Shown: piece after piece, positions 1 through 10,989 of the stretch | How positions within the stretch are numbered: the first letter of the stretch is position 1 | How the letters are laid out: every line of letters starts with the position of its first letter | NCBI GenBank assembly: GCA_963971425.1 | Contig: OZ020514.1 | Location: 25,408,602-25,472,601, forward strand | Length of the DNA: 64,000 bases | Reading direction: 5' to 3' | Origin: Bryoerythrophyllum caledonicum | Taxonomy: Eukaryota > Streptophyta > Bryopsida > Pottiales > Pottiaceae | Notes under the pieces: model-generated | What the model saw: only the letters and a program-made list of their open reading frames with translations | What the model was told of the DNA's origin: nothing | Databases searched by the model: none | Program-made: the position numbers and the translations under genes

Positions 1-34
1 AATCTGGTATGCTCTCATTTGTATCAATGTAGTG

Positions 35-165
35 TATCCTCGAGTTGAGGATATACCATACGGTATGCTGTCGTCTGTATCATTGTAGTCTATCCTCGAG
101 TCGAGGATAGACAATTATGTTTGTTGTCATTAGTTTCAGAGTGGTTTATCCTAAAGTCGAGGATA
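35..165. repeat. Palindrome array, family P1
   Basis: Three near-palindromes lie at 35-53, 91-109 and 147-165, exactly 56 bp apart. The best copy reads TATCCTCGAGTCGAGGATA. They end about 75 bp before the splice acceptor and ATG at 239, so they sit in the 5' intron or leader of the following gene. A fourth copy lies inside the coding exon at 1618-1638. Confidence 0.85.
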
Positions 166-238
166 GACAATTGATTATATTTCAGATTTTTTTTTCCATT
201 ATCCAGTTTCTAATCTCGATTTCTCCTGTCTCATGCAG

Positions 239-1897
239 ATGTTTGGAATGTCTTTCTATGGACTCATTGATGAATCCTTCCGGCTTCGGTACAAGAATCA
301 AATGCAGCGCATTTTTGAGTTGGACATGAATGATTTCATCCACAAAGACTATGTCTACCTTCAGCCTTTGCCTTCCAACGTTGGAGGTGCATCTACATCG
401 ACGTCTCAGGCTGCACCTCTGGAACGCGTTCCAAGGGCCCGAATATTGCCAAGGAGGGCTGAACGTGTTCGCCAACGTGCTCAATGCTCTAGTGCTGGAT
501 CGCGGCATGACTCCCTCAAGACCTAGAGGGCATCTGGTAGAGGTGCACCGACTCAACAACCTCCTCAGGATGACTCTCCCTTGCTCGTCAATCCATATGG
601 GAGCAATGACGGCGTCAATCTTTTGATCCTCAGCTTGGATGATAGTGAGCCGTCATATCGATCTCGTAGTAGATCGCCTCCTCGCCGACCTCATGTGCTC
701 GTGCACGAAGACTTTCCGGTGAACAACGGAGCCGTTCATATGGAAGTTCAAGGTGGTCCTGACATATCTCCTTTGGTTGGTTATGCCCCTGCAACAGATG
801 TTCCCGTCGCTCATACCGCCCCGGCAACAGATGTTCCCGTCGCTGGTAACGCTCCTGCAGCAGAAGTTCCCATCGCTGGTACCGTTGTGAGATATGTCCC
901 TATCATCCTGCTCTCCAACTCCAGTGATGATGAAGGTGGAGATCTTCCCAGTACATCTCAGAATGTGGGGGCACCCACCGTGATGACAATGATGGTTACG
1001 ATGGATGTGGAGGTCGCTTCCCTACCTGATGCCGCCTCCGCAAATGCAGCTGGGCATGCTCCGGCCCCTCGGCCGCCTGTGGAGGGCGCTTCTTTACCTG
1101 ATGCCGCCTTCGCAGATGTAGATGGGCATGCTCAAGCCCTAGGGCTGCCTCTGAAGTATGAACTCGGTGCTAACTTTTATCAGCACCAACGCAACCAACG
1201 CCTTTAGGAGCGGCAAGAGAGGCAGACAATCTTGGCACAGTTAGAGGCTACCCAAAAGAGACAGGCTGAGATGGAATTTGCTTTCGAGAAGCAGCGGGTG
1301 GAGTCTGAGCAAGAGAAGGAGAGGATGGCGGCGTCAATCCGCGCGGAGATCCAAGCGCAGATGTTGGTGGAACTCAACCGACGTCTTGCTGAGCAAGCTC
1401 ACATTTCGGTTCCAGTCCCCACTGCTCCATCCGAATCCGTCGTGTCTCATCCCTTCACATATCCTCGCACCAAGGATAACACTGTGGTTGTGCGTCAATC
1501 TCTTTCAACTGGATTGCAACCTTGCTTTTCATCTCACCCAGTTGGAGAAGCCGCCATTTTGGTTGAGGCGCCAGTTCTGCTTGGGGATATCCCCTCTTCA
1601 TCGTCCGGGCCTTCTGAGTATCCTCGACCCGAGGATACTTTGCCTTTTAATCCAACTCCGATTTATCCTACGGCAGAAGGGGTCGGCGCTGCTGTTCGTG
1701 AGCGTGATGTCCATGCTGGTGGTGCTCCTCTTCCTAGCGGTTTGACTCCATCGGTCCCTGCTCAACTTGGAGAAGAGTCGTCTCATGTGGAAGATGCGGT
1801 GGAGGGAGAGGAGGTCTGCATGGAGGAGCGCATCGACTACGAGTCGTCTCCAGAGCCTCGCGGACCACAATCATCGAACGTGGATAAGGTTGGCTAG
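239..1897 (+). pseudogene. N-terminal exon of NIF-like gene, coiled coil, two in-frame TAG codons
   Basis: A polypyrimidine tract and CAG end at 238 and the frame opens with ATG at 239. One frame runs to 1897 and is interrupted only by TAG at 524-526 and 1205-1207, with no frameshift. The start reads MFGMSFYGLIDES. Next come a Ser/Arg-rich stretch and Ala/Pro-rich imperfect repeats (ATDVPVA; ASLPDAA). After the second stop there is a strongly helical, charged Q/E/R segment of about 50 residues that looks like a coiled coil, then an acidic Ser/Pro tail. The second TAG falls inside the coiled coil, where glutamine would fit. A P1 palindrome at 1618-1638 is translated as EYPRPED. The exon probably ends near 1887, before a GT. 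I do not recognise the N-terminal family. The gene could be a pseudogene or a gene with tolerated nonsense codons. Confidence 0.5.
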
Positions 1898-2089
1898 CTT
1901 TTTAATACATTTTTTGCTCGTTTTATCATGAAGTGTAGCCTTGATTTTTTGGAATGACTGTACTCAGCCTCAGACTCAGTAGGTTTTTTCTTGGATGTGT
2001 TTCCATGCTGGCGTCGGATCCATACGCATTCTTATGTACTTTACAAGGAGTGTATATTTTTGTATATACAATGTTATCATAATTTAAAG

Positions 2090-3125
2090 AATTGTTTAAC
2101 GATTCATTTTCTTCAATTGTTTCTCAAATTGGATTGGATGACATTGTCCACCGTCCTCTTGCATTGAAGTCTCCAAATGGGATAGTTGTATCCCAGTCGC
2201 TATGTGAGGGGGAATTTGTGCAATCAGTGACAATTCCATTACATATTACTCACTCTGCATTTTATCAGGTACCTTCCACTTATTGCTACCATTGACTGTA
2301 TTGTGTGTTGGTCCTGACCCAGGACCTTGTTCTTAGAACTGTGTCTGTTGTTGAGAGCGCCGGACCAGCAAAGTGGCTAAATCTCGTCATGGATTTGAAT
2401 GGCATTCTATGCGTGACGAATTCAGTCTCTATTGTTGTGAGGATTACTGCGCATAGCTCACAACGGACTGATTATTCGTCCACCATTCCTACCTTGATTG
2501 GACCAAAGGCGGTCTACTTTCGTCCCGATATTCGTGAGTTTTTATCGGTCATCAGAAACTTTATGAACTCTGTAGTCATCTGGAGCTCTATGAAGAAATC
2601 CACAGTCGAGGCGATCGCGGCTTGTCTCTTCAAGGATCTGGGGCCTCCCTTTCTTGTTCTAGGTCAAGAGAAATGTTCACAGATAAAAACTTTGCGGAAT
2701 GTGTACCTCATGGCTAAAGATAATAAGGAGAAGCCAATGTTTTTGAAAACCTTGTCAAAAACGTTGTTTAGCCTTCGACATGATTCGGTAGTCTTAACTC
2801 CGACAACACTCTTCTTATAGACGACAGCCCGGAGAAGAGTGTTTGTAATTTTACCGGGAACGCCATCTTCTTGCCTCCATGGAGACGCGGAGATACAAAT
2901 GATGATGTCCTTACCGGGACCCTTCTTTCGAGGCTTCGCCGCTTGCATTCTGAATGTCCTCTCCCGCAATTGAAGAATTACGTGGATAGTAATCGTATAG
3001 GGGAACCTCCTTTGGTGCGTAATAGTCCTATAATGAAGCATATCATTGATGGAATGGCTCTCTCCACAAGGAACATGGGTACTGCGTACGAGATTCCCAA
3101 TGTTTTTAAATCAGCTCCTAAATAG
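2090..3125 (+). pseudogene. NIF/FCP1-like domain without catalytic aspartates, frameshifted
   Basis: Two exons follow: about 2090-2268 (donor CAG|GTACCT) and 2323-3125. The intervening 54-bp intron ends in GACCCAG. The second exon carries LVMDLNGILCV, then YFRPDIREFLSVI and VVIWSS, which are landmarks of the NLI-interacting-factor (FCP1/SCP) HAD phosphatase fold. The family signature DxDxT/V reads DLNGI here, so the second Asp is gone. Near 2803 the frame shifts by one. The new frame continues with TLLIDDSPEK, the expected third motif, and ends at TAG 3123-3125. Loss of catalysis is inferred from the missing Asp. This exon probably belongs to the same gene as 239-1897. Confidence 0.6.
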
Positions 3126-3428
3126 TTGTAGGAGTAACTCTTACTCAAGATATAGGGGAACTTTTATATATGTAGGGGTTTTCAATGTAGGTTTAGTACG
3201 TGGGATATATTTTGTTATATATTTGTAGCTAAAACGTACTTGTAAATCTTGTATATATTGTGAAAGCTGTTAATATATATAAACGGTTTGTTTTCTCGTT
3301 CTACATATTTGTCGTGTTTCTCACCTCTTATGATGCCATAAACTTATCTTCGGGTCAAGCATAATTTCATTGCCTCGCATGTGTTCATGTCATTCTCTCA
3401 TTTCTTGCTTTATTCCAATGTATTTCAG

Positions 3429-4172
3429 ATTTCAAAGTCTAGTGTTGATCCTACCGCATGCCTGAACATTGGTAGTATGCTGCCCTCGGATGTTAGCGTC
3501 ATTCCGGAGTACTCTGGGTCTTATGGTGGTGACATCTCCCAGCCCCAACAATCGAAACCATATCTTATGTGCACTACAACTGATGTTGCCTCTGCTATCA
3601 TGGACTTCTCCAAGCAGAAGGTCGATGATGGTTTTGTGGATAGCCCTCCCGAGCGGAGGGCCGGGATAGTGCCTGTTGCATCCCCTTCACCTCTGAAGCG
3701 GATGTTTGCTGTTGTTCAAGATAGAATTGATTGTACTCCTCAACGGAAGCTGTACGGAGATGATGGTGTCGATCTCAATATGGAAAAGGAGGATGTGCCT
3801 AATTCTTCCGATCGTAGACAGCCGCCTGCTAAGCAAAGTCGGAATTCCACTACACGTTCTCAAGGTGCAATGAAGGACATAGCCTGTCCCAGTCGTTCAA
3901 TGAGGTGTCAAACTCAATCTGTGGGTGTACAACCGAGGCTTCGAAGCTCAGGACCGTCAACGAATCAAGTGGAGTTTGTTCTGTCTCGAGTTTGTGATGG
4001 TTGTGGGGCTCATATTGGTCTTTGTCCTACGTCATCTCTTTCTGAGAGTGTGCTGGCAGTTGACCCGGATTGGTGTTTTAAGCCTTATTCTCGGAGAAGG
4101 GAAATCATGATTGGTTATGCAAAACTTAAAGCACAAGAGGCATTGCGTCTGAAGGCCCTAGGACTTGAGTAA
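3429..4172 (+). CDS. Basic Ser/Pro-rich protein with a C-terminal Cys cluster
   Basis: This exon is open from a splice acceptor (TATTTCAG ending at 3428) to TAA at 4172, about 247 codons without a break. It contains VASPSPLKRMFAV, a basic linker (PPAKQSRNSTTRS), a CDGCGAHIGLC cluster that could bind a metal, and a charged helical C-terminus (AKLKAQEALRLKALGLE). I do not recognise the family. A decayed relative lies at 16.9-18.1 kb and shares an SPSPL...MFA block. The upstream exons are not resolved. The exon may be the 3' part of the preceding gene by alternative splicing, or a separate gene with its first exon around 3.3 kb. Confidence 0.55.
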   Translation: MSKSSVDPTACLNIGSMLPSDVSVIPEYSGSYGGDISQPQQSKPYLMCTTTDVASAIMDFSKQKVDDGFVDSPPERRAGIVPVASPSPLKRMFAVVQDRIDCTPQRKLYGDDGVDLNMEKEDVPNSSDRRQPPAKQSRNSTTRSQGAMKDIACPSRSMRCQTQSVGVQPRLRSSGPSTNQVEFVLSRVCDGCGAHIGLCPTSSLSESVLAVDPDWCFKPYSRRREIMIGYAKLKAQEALRLKALGLE

Positions 4173-5511
4173 AATGTATCTAGTAGATACATTTAGTACA
4201 CAATATTATATGATGATTCTATATGTTAGGGTTGATTATTCTAGAATCTATTGGGGAAGTTGTCTTTGTATATAGCCAGCACTGAGTTGTTTGGATTTTA
4301 TAAATAAAGTTCCCTAAACCATTCATTTCGTTTGTGCATATTATTCAAAATGCATGTATTTTTGTATGGTGTCCTACTATTAATAATTTGTAGTCGGAAC
4401 CATTGCATGTTTACTTCGGTTTTGCCTTCTACCATGCTCCCACCTTTGTTTTGTCACTTGTGATATCTAATTTTAGATTTTTATTTTTCAAGAGTATTTA
4501 GTTTTGGTGAATAGCTAGTTCTCTATGGTAGTAGCCAAGATAGATCCATCAGGTCATACCACTTTAAATTAACAATTAACTTAATGTCTAAGTCTTTAGT
4601 TATTATTTGAAATATAACACAATAGTATGTACTCAGAGAGAACTGTCTTCCAATATAGGCACTCCCTAACTTGTTGATAATTGGCCCAAATTCAGTAAAT
4701 TACCTTTTCTTCTAAGATAAATATTTAGAATTTTGCCCTTACAATGTTGGGGGGGCCGCTTGGTGGGGTGAAAGTCCACTAAGGTGATATATTTATAGTG
4801 TCACAAATGGTTTTGGAAAGAGTCACGAACCTTCTTTTGCTGCATAGTGCAAATGTGGGATCAATCTTGGAATTCTATTGATGGAATGTGATAATTGCAT
4901 TGATTTAAAGTTTAGGAACCTCAAAAATGTTGAGTTTTGACTTACAGTTTGGCCAATATAGGTATATCTTTCATCAGTATATACCTGTCACAAGTATGTG
5001 ACATTTGCCAAATATACTTATTTTGAGAGTTCTAGGAAGTTAAATGCTTCAAAAGTTTTGGAACACATTCATGCTATAATGTGTTCATATATTATAATTG
5101 AAAATTCTAGATCGGAAACTTATTTTCACTTTTATTGCTAAAAAACGAGATATTTCTTCAAGGCTCCTAAAATAGGACTCAATGTTGATTTTTGCTTTGA
5201 TTTCTTATCCAATTAGATACATCATGCATAGATCCATCTTGAAACATAATTTTTTCTTAAGAAAAACCTTTTTTTTCCATTAAATTGGGCAAAATCAAGT
5301 TTTTTTGGCCAAAAAAATATACTTTCGGATATATTTTTTTTGCCCAAAAGTGAGTAACCCTAGCTGACATCTACCCGGTGATGCTTTTCTTTATGTTGTT
5401 TATTGTATTTTACAGTTTGCAATAACTATACACGTTGTTTATTGTTCCGAAATAATAGGCTTTTAGTCTCAAAACTCACCATTTGTCTCATTTCAATGAA
5501 TATAGTGTTGA
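4173..5511. other. AT-rich spacer, no gene seen
   Basis: No open frame of note and no convincing repeat. It contains A/T-rich tracts and ends where the duplicated segment at 5512 begins. Confidence 0.6.
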
Positions 5512-5513
5512 AG

Positions 5514-5996
5514 GTCGCTTTCAATCCATGGCGAGACGTTGTTTCCGGATCTTGGGTCCTTATCCGTCCATCTAACCCTGAGATTTATCATGTCTGGTTA
5601 GGGAGAGCACAATCAACAATCAATAGAGTAGTTGGTGATGAGAAATATGGAATGTTTATTATCCAATTCTGGGAGCCAAGAAATGCGTTCAAGAACCACA
5701 AGAAGAAGTACGAGGATTGTTGGTCGGCAACGTGGGTTCCGGAGAAACGACGTCCGGTGCACGTTCATGTTGATTCCGTCGTATTTTCTTCTTGGTCAAG
5801 TACATTGAACCCTCAGACTCAAACAATTCCACGGAGGGATCGAATAGGAGCAATGACAAACCTTGAAGCTGCAAACGCGGCGGATCCTCGAGTTCAAAGA
5901 CTAGACGACCTATTGATCTTCAGGCGATATCCTATATCGACCCTAAGTCTAGAAGATTGGAAGATCTATCGATCCCTCCTCTATCTGAATGTGTAA
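5514..5996 (+). pseudogene. Orphan C-terminal exon of DUF7869-like gene
   Basis: A 160-codon open stretch with YHVWLGRAQST, FIIQFWEPRNAF and a C-terminal TLSLEDWKIYRSL, almost identical to 47606-48082. The upstream region lacks the rest of the gene. The frame is intact, so duplication is recent or the sequence is under constraint. It is called a fragment because the homologue at 47.6 kb is only the last exon of a longer gene. Confidence 0.65.
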
Positions 5997-6281
5997 GATT
6001 TCACATCCTAGTACATACGATATTGAATCGCTTGTTGTTGTGATAAAAATTCTTTACTGAATCAATCCTCTTTGGAAAAGCCTTTTTTGCCTACTCGAAC
6101 CGATTGTATGTTACATTTGTTGGGTGCTCTTGAGTGTAGGAGATAGGAAGATCTATCGATTGCACCTATACCAGCATGTGTCTGATTTGCGTATTTTAAT
6201 ACATTCGGTTATGAATTTGTCTATTGTTGTCATGAATTGTCTTCAGTGAATCAGTCCAAGAGATAGGAAGATCTATCTATC
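5955..6281. repeat. Three P5 palindromes in the 3' flank of the orphan exon
   Basis: Copies at 5955-5974, 6142-6161 and 6262-6281 read about GATAGGAAGATCTATCGATC. The first overlaps the end of the coding frame (encoding EDWKIYRS). They are the duplicated counterparts of those at 48.05-48.37 kb. Confidence 0.8.
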
Positions 6282-6855
6282 CCTCCTATATCTGCATGTG
6301 TTAGATTTTCACATCTCAATTTATTCTATTATTGATTTTCCTCTTGCTGTCATGATTTATCTTTAATGTCTCGGCCTTTTTCTAAATTGCTTGTTGTGTC
6401 TATTGGATCCGACTATATGCCACATTTATTTCCTACGGGTTTGTTCTCGCATGTACTACTAGCATGTCCCCCTTGATCCGCTTTGGAACATCATCAGTTT
6501 TTTTGTAAAGGATCCATTCACTCTTATTTATCATCAGTTATTCTTTCCTCATACTTTTGAGGGATTCACTTCCAAGTTCTCTAGGTACAGTTGGTCACAT
6601 CGGAAGATCCTCCTATTTGTTTTTGCAAGTGCACATGGTACCATTTCACACCCATTAATGTTTCTAACGCTTCTTCTATAAAGCTCCTTTTTTTTAGAAG
6701 AATTTCACGATCTTCAATTTCTTCGATGGATCTCCCAATGCACCTTTGAGCCGTATTTTTTGCACATTCTCTTGATGACTAAATCTAGGCTTTGACCATT
6801 CTGGACTTTTCAAAGTCTAGATTTAATTAAATATGGCATCAAAGAAAAAATTCAC

Positions 6856-6953
6856 ACTTTAGCTCTATTAGAGCTAAAGTATGCACCATCACTAAATGTG
6901 GGGAACTAAAAAGAAAATATGCACACTTTAGCTCCAATAGAGCTAAAGTGTGC
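6856..6953. repeat. Two P6-type inverted repeats
   Basis: Copies lie at 6856-6880 and 6921-6953, 65 bp apart. The second has 14-bp arms (GCACACTTTAGCTC and its complement) around 5 nt. They start directly after the end of the 1.3-kb duplication. A related array lies just beyond the other copy at 49.38-49.60 kb. Confidence 0.8.
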
Positions 6954-7127
6954 ACTGCCATTTATTTTAAAGTTATACTATTGCAAGATGTGGTCTTAAC
7001 ATACTTAGTGTCTATTTGATTCTCATAGTAAATAATATCAAACTCACAAAAAAGTAAAACTTGAATTCAAAGTAACAGAATCTTAAATCGTAGCTTTAAA
7101 ACTCTCTTAAATGTGCTTCACCTAATA

Positions 7128-8790
7128 ACTACACTAAAAATCACATTTAGTGTCGTCTACACTAAATGTAATCCTAACCACCATGGTCATTGCCTCTCCG
7201 CCGGCAACAACATCCGCGTACTTCACGGAAGTATCTCCACGAAAGCCAAGGGTTTTACCATTGTCAACATTAATGGAAAAGTGAATCTCGTCCAAATTTT
7301 CCATCAAATTTTCATCAAATTCGCCCGAAAGAAACCCACGGTGTAAAATGCCTAAATGAAAAGCTGTGTTCATTTCAATGCATGCCTCTTTTTCCGGACT
7401 ACAAGTTAGACGGCCTCTTTGTGATAATAATACTATACTATAGGCATCCATAAAACGGGAAATCCATACGTTTGTTATTTTCTTTGTTAATAGAACATTG
7501 TCCTTAGGGTCGGTTGATTGGGAGTTGTAAGGTAAATTTATCGACAAAAGAATAGAGAGAGCCAGTTCTATAAGGATGGCGGGAGAGAATTTTATCCCGG
7601 AGGTGCGGTACACTTCAAAGGATTGCAGCAGCCTTGGGTATAGCCATTGCACCCAAAGTGAACGACGGGGCCCTCGTCCTGCAGCAGTTTTGGTGAGAAT
7701 CTGCTTTCGGATGCCCATGATACTACGCGTGATCTGGGCTGTTGGGGGGTGCGAGCTGGTTTCTGCAGGCAGGATTGTGTCGCGCAGGCTCCACCAACGG
7801 CTAGCGCGGACGAGGTTGGTTCGGTGTTGGCCGCGGAAATGCTCTGGAAATGCTGTAACGGTGCGGGTGGTGAGTCCATGAGTGCCATGGAGCGCGTGGT
7901 CCTCCACCATCCACGCCACGACGGTTCGGCGTGTTCGGATGGTGGGAACCTGCTGAACTGCTCGACGATGTGGAATGGAAGTTGATGATTCCGTCCCTGC
8001 ATAGACGGAAAACGGGAGTTACATCTGTGATTCCTACTCAACTTTTGGAAATGGATGAATCTCGTGGATGGATTTCATACCTGGGGGCGGTTGTGCGGTG
8101 GTGTCGTCACTGTGGTCCATGGCTGGGGCGTTGTTCCTGCTGGTGGGGCCGTGGTCACGCGTGGGGTGTGGGCGGAATCAGGCGGAGTCGCAGCCGAAGT
8201 CAGCTACACCAAAAACTCTGTTTTGGGGAACAGCCGGAATCAGCGTCCCTCCTGCTTGTTTCGGAATGCAGCTTCGGAGTCGCAGGTGGTCTTCAACAGA
8301 GTTCGCACAGAATCAAGGTAATTATCCCATAAGGTTTGACAGATCTGCAGCAGCTCCTCCCCCACAGGTCGGGGTATAACCCCCCCCCCCCGTGCGTAGG
8401 AAGCTGAAAACAGAGTTTTTCGTGTACCCCAAAACAGGAGCCCTAGTCGCCTCAAACCCCAGAATTCTAGTAACCCCAGCAACTCCTAGACTACAGTCCT
8501 GCCGGTGAACAATCACGGTGAGCTCGAGTTGAAGTAAGAGATGGAATTATAAGATTTCAATGAAAAGAATTAAGGCATGACGGCCGGTAGGCGAATGATT
8601 GGGGGTAGGGAGAGGTGGAAAACAAGAATAGTCAACTTAGAGATTAAATACTTGACGGCTAGTAGGCGGTTGGTGGAGGCATCATTAATGATGTTGGCGG
8701 CCAACACTAATTGTGTACAAGTTCGCAAATAGTGTAGTAGGGTAATTACACTCTTTGTGTGACTACACTAAATGTGATTTTTAGTGTAGT
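7128..8790 (-). mobile_element. DDE transposon with 26-bp terminal inverted repeats
   Basis: The left end 7128-7153 (begins ACTACACTAAAAATCACATT) and right end 8765-8790 are exact reverse complements over 26 bp. The internal sequence is more GC-rich than its surroundings and carries a minus-strand transposase fragment that runs straight into the left repeat. The flanks allow a TA target duplication but do not prove it. The element looks like an internally deleted, non-autonomous derivative of a Tc1/mariner-pogo-type (DDE_1) element. Confidence 0.85.
7134..7919 (-). pseudogene. DDE_1-type transposase, C-terminal half deleted
   Basis: A 261-codon open frame. The N-terminal half (EHFRG...RWW, PKDNVLLTKK, LLSQRGRLTCSPEKE) leads to SGEFDENLMENLDEIHFSIN, where the Asp of NLDE/T is the first catalytic residue, and GFRGDTSVKYADVV. 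After MTMVVRI the frame enters the terminal repeat and stops, so the part that holds the second and third catalytic residues (present as VWVDNCSAH in the relic at 38.9 kb) is absent. The upstream start is unclear, because the frame before 7919 is open only in other registers. It cannot encode an active transposase but could retain DNA-binding parts. Confidence 0.75.
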
Positions 8791-9356
8791 GTAGGAGGAA
8801 CTTATATATAACGATGGTAATGAATTTACTCCTTGTGTAATGCAGAGTTGAAATTGAGTCAAGTCAAAGCCAGCTGATCCACTGAAAGCATGAAAGAGAA
8901 CTAAACACTATAATCTTGATTCTAATACTAAACATGCCATATTTAAGTAAATCCAGACTTTAGGGTTAAATCTGGACTCTGGCACAAAAACATGTGTCAG
9001 AAGGTACACGGGAAATCCCCCAATCCTAAAGGTAAATAAGGAAATATTCAGAAGAATTGTGAATTACTGAGGTAAATATGGGTGCTTACAAAGGAAAATC
9101 ATTTGAGAATCAAATTTAAATTTTAGTTTGATGAGAACCAATGTCTAAAGATCGGAGGATCATCCAATTCCTGTCAAAGAGACAAATCACTCAATTCATC
9201 AACGGTAACACAGAGGGATCCAACAACACATAACGTCTGCATGAAACAAATAGGCAGTTACTCAGACACGACGTATGAGAAAAATATTGACAAATCGTAA
9301 CTTTATTCATAGAAATTAACACCTCCACGTAAATAACTATCTTATGTAGGAACCAT

Positions 9357-9983
9357 CTACAAAGCCCGTAGTACTCGGTCAATATGCCATGGTTCAAGCA
9401 GTCTACGTCTAAACTTTCCATCCATCTCATGCTGATGAAGATATTTCTTCACCGAGCGATAAGATCGAAGGGGAAAAATGAACGGAAGCAACGCTGTTGC
9501 AATGTCTGGTATGACATTGGATGCATTGGGTAATTCCATTTCACCAAGCCACGACTTCGGAAAGTAACAAGTATCATTTCCGTTGAAAACATGCCGCATT
9601 AGTTGGTCATCAACCATTAATACTCTGTCGGGAAGACAGAGGTTCATAGTCTTCGGATCCGTTGAGAGTCTGTGGAGAACCTTGTCGCATAGAAGATAAT
9701 CCCCAGGCCTAGAGCACTTGTTCCGCCCATAGACGAAAAGAAGCCGAGTCCGTATCTCTTCGGGGAGAATGACTTCAAGAACCTTCTTCAGTCGCGATGG
9801 TACCATGCAAGACCAAATCCCAACATGGAAGGATCTCAAAAGGATTCTAAAGAACTCCAAGAGTCCAGGCCGAACTAAAATATTCTTCGGATTGAAGCGT
9901 CGAGGGGTGCAATGACTGTATTGCTCAAAGGAAAGCAGTCCGTTTACAGAGCAGACGATAACTTTCTTTGGGACGTCAAGTCG
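9357..9983 (-). CDS. NIF-like domain exon, composite locus 1 (second domain)
   Basis: The exon opens after TTGTAG at 9983 and runs about 208 codons to its stop at 9357. It reads KKVIVCSVNGLLSFEQ, then VRPGLLEFFRILL and VGIWSC, which are NIF/FCP1-like landmarks with the catalytic DxD replaced by SVNG. Further on are VLMVDD and ATALLPFIFPLRSYRSVKKY. It is clearly paralogous to 53538-54188 (LPRFNIGLWS; ATVIIPLIFPLHRFSSV). It is the last domain of the minus-strand locus that begins near 16.1 kb. Whether it is spliced to the preceding domain or is a separate gene is unresolved. Confidence 0.6.
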   Translation of the reverse strand, partial: RLDVPKKVIVCSVNGLLSFEQYSHCTPRRFNPKNILVRPGLLEFFRILLRSFHVGIWSCMVPSRLKKVLEVILPEEIRTRLLFVYGRNKCSRPGDYLLCDKVLHRLSTDPKTMNLCLPDRVLMVDDQLMRHVFNGNDTCYFPKSWLGEMELPNASNVIPDIATALLPFIFPLRSYRSVKKYLHQHEMDGKFRRRLLEPWHIDRVLRAL

Positions 9984-10190
9984 CTACAAACATAACAAAT
10001 GAGAAAGGTTATGAAGACAATTGAAGGATCCTCCGGTCGTAAACAATCAATAGACGAGATACAAAAGGACGAATGAAGGTAAAAAAATTTAGAAGAAAAT
10101 TTAAAAGGAATGCACCATGCAACCTTCAAGTTTACTATATGAAAACCAAAGTACAAGATATGACACAAACTATCGCCGAGATACAATTAA

Positions 10191-10876
10191 TCATTTGAAT
10201 CGATTGTTTTTGAGATCCCTCGGCCGAGAACACCCGGTAATGATATTTCTCGCTTCTTCAATAGACCTAAAGCGACTGCCACGCACACATCCAAGGGGAA
10301 CATTTTTCTGAACAAACTTTGCTACAGAGAAGTTGGACGAAAACATCCTCATCAGCCAAGGCTTTAAGTCGGTAATGAGAAACTTATCCGTCATTACACC
10401 AGCCCAAGGGAGAGGATGAATAGCATCATACTCGCCATTAAGGAGGTTTTTCTCAGGACTGTCGTCAATTAGAAACGTCAAGTCACGTGCCACGTGATCA
10501 TGCAGTTTAACGAGTACCGAGAGATCCTTCAACATGTATGCTTTGTTTCTATTCGCGGCTCTGGGAAAGGATGACTTCGTAACATGTGATTGGGTAAGAA
10601 CTATGAGCTCTGATTTGGCATCCACAGTAGAACCTCGCAAAGCATCCTGTAACATGGTATCGATATTCTTCTTCGTGGCGCAATTCCATATCACAACATT
10701 AGCCTGTTGATGCAACCACGCCAGGAAGAGGGGACAGTCGGGCCTAACAAGATTTTCCCTCACCGGACCCAGAGTCCTGTGAATAAGAAATCCATTCAAG
10801 TCGAGGATAATAGTGTATCTCGGCATCCTTACCTTCAACACAGTGGGCGCAAGTGGGACAGCGGCACCAAGAACAT
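10191..10876 (-). CDS. NIF-like domain exon, composite locus 1 (first domain)
   Basis: The frame contains RYTIILDLNGFLIHRT, then LFLAWLHQQANVVIWNC and LTFLIDDSPEKNLL, the ordered blocks of an FCP1/SCP-type HAD phosphatase domain. DxDxT reads DLNGF, so the general-acid Asp is missing; the late DDSPEKN block is kept. The stop is TGA at 10191. The 5' edge is taken as the AG before AAATG near 10870. The splice phase from the exon ending at 10990 does not fit cleanly, so a small lesion or another acceptor is possible. A P2 palindrome sits in the upstream intron at 10922-10941. Confidence 0.6.
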
Positions 10877-10921
10877 TTCTTGTACAAGAGCAAGGTATGA
10901 AGGATGAGTGCGGTGCCAAAT

Positions 10922-10941
10922 GACCGGAGGATCCCCCGGTC
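10922..10941. repeat. P2 palindrome in intron
   Basis: GACCGGAGGATCCCCCGGTC lies between the exon ending at 10990 and the NIF-like exon starting near 10876. A half-site with the same core is at 10026-10038, in the spacer before the second NIF-like domain. Confidence 0.85.
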
Positions 10942-10989
10942 AGATAACAAAGTGGACAATGAAGGCAAAAGATGTGAGGTGGAACTAAC

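Larger units (their letters stand above)
5512..6835 (+). repeat. 1.3-kb segment duplicated at 47599-48917
   Basis: Starting at GAAGGTCGCTTT, this stretch matches 47599-48917 base for base, apart from scattered substitutions (a few per cent by eye) and almost no indels. Similarity stops abruptly after AAATATGGCAT at both places. The segment holds the last coding exon of the DUF7869-like gene plus about 840 bp of its 3' flank with three P5 palindromes. The copy at 47.6 kb joins the rest of its gene; this one has no upstream exons, so it is the derived copy or an orphaned 3' end. Confidence 0.9.

Noticed and set aside
7576..8379. Plus-strand frames within the TIR element
   Set aside because: They lie antisense to the transposase and its GC-rich 5' part, with no recognisable protein features.
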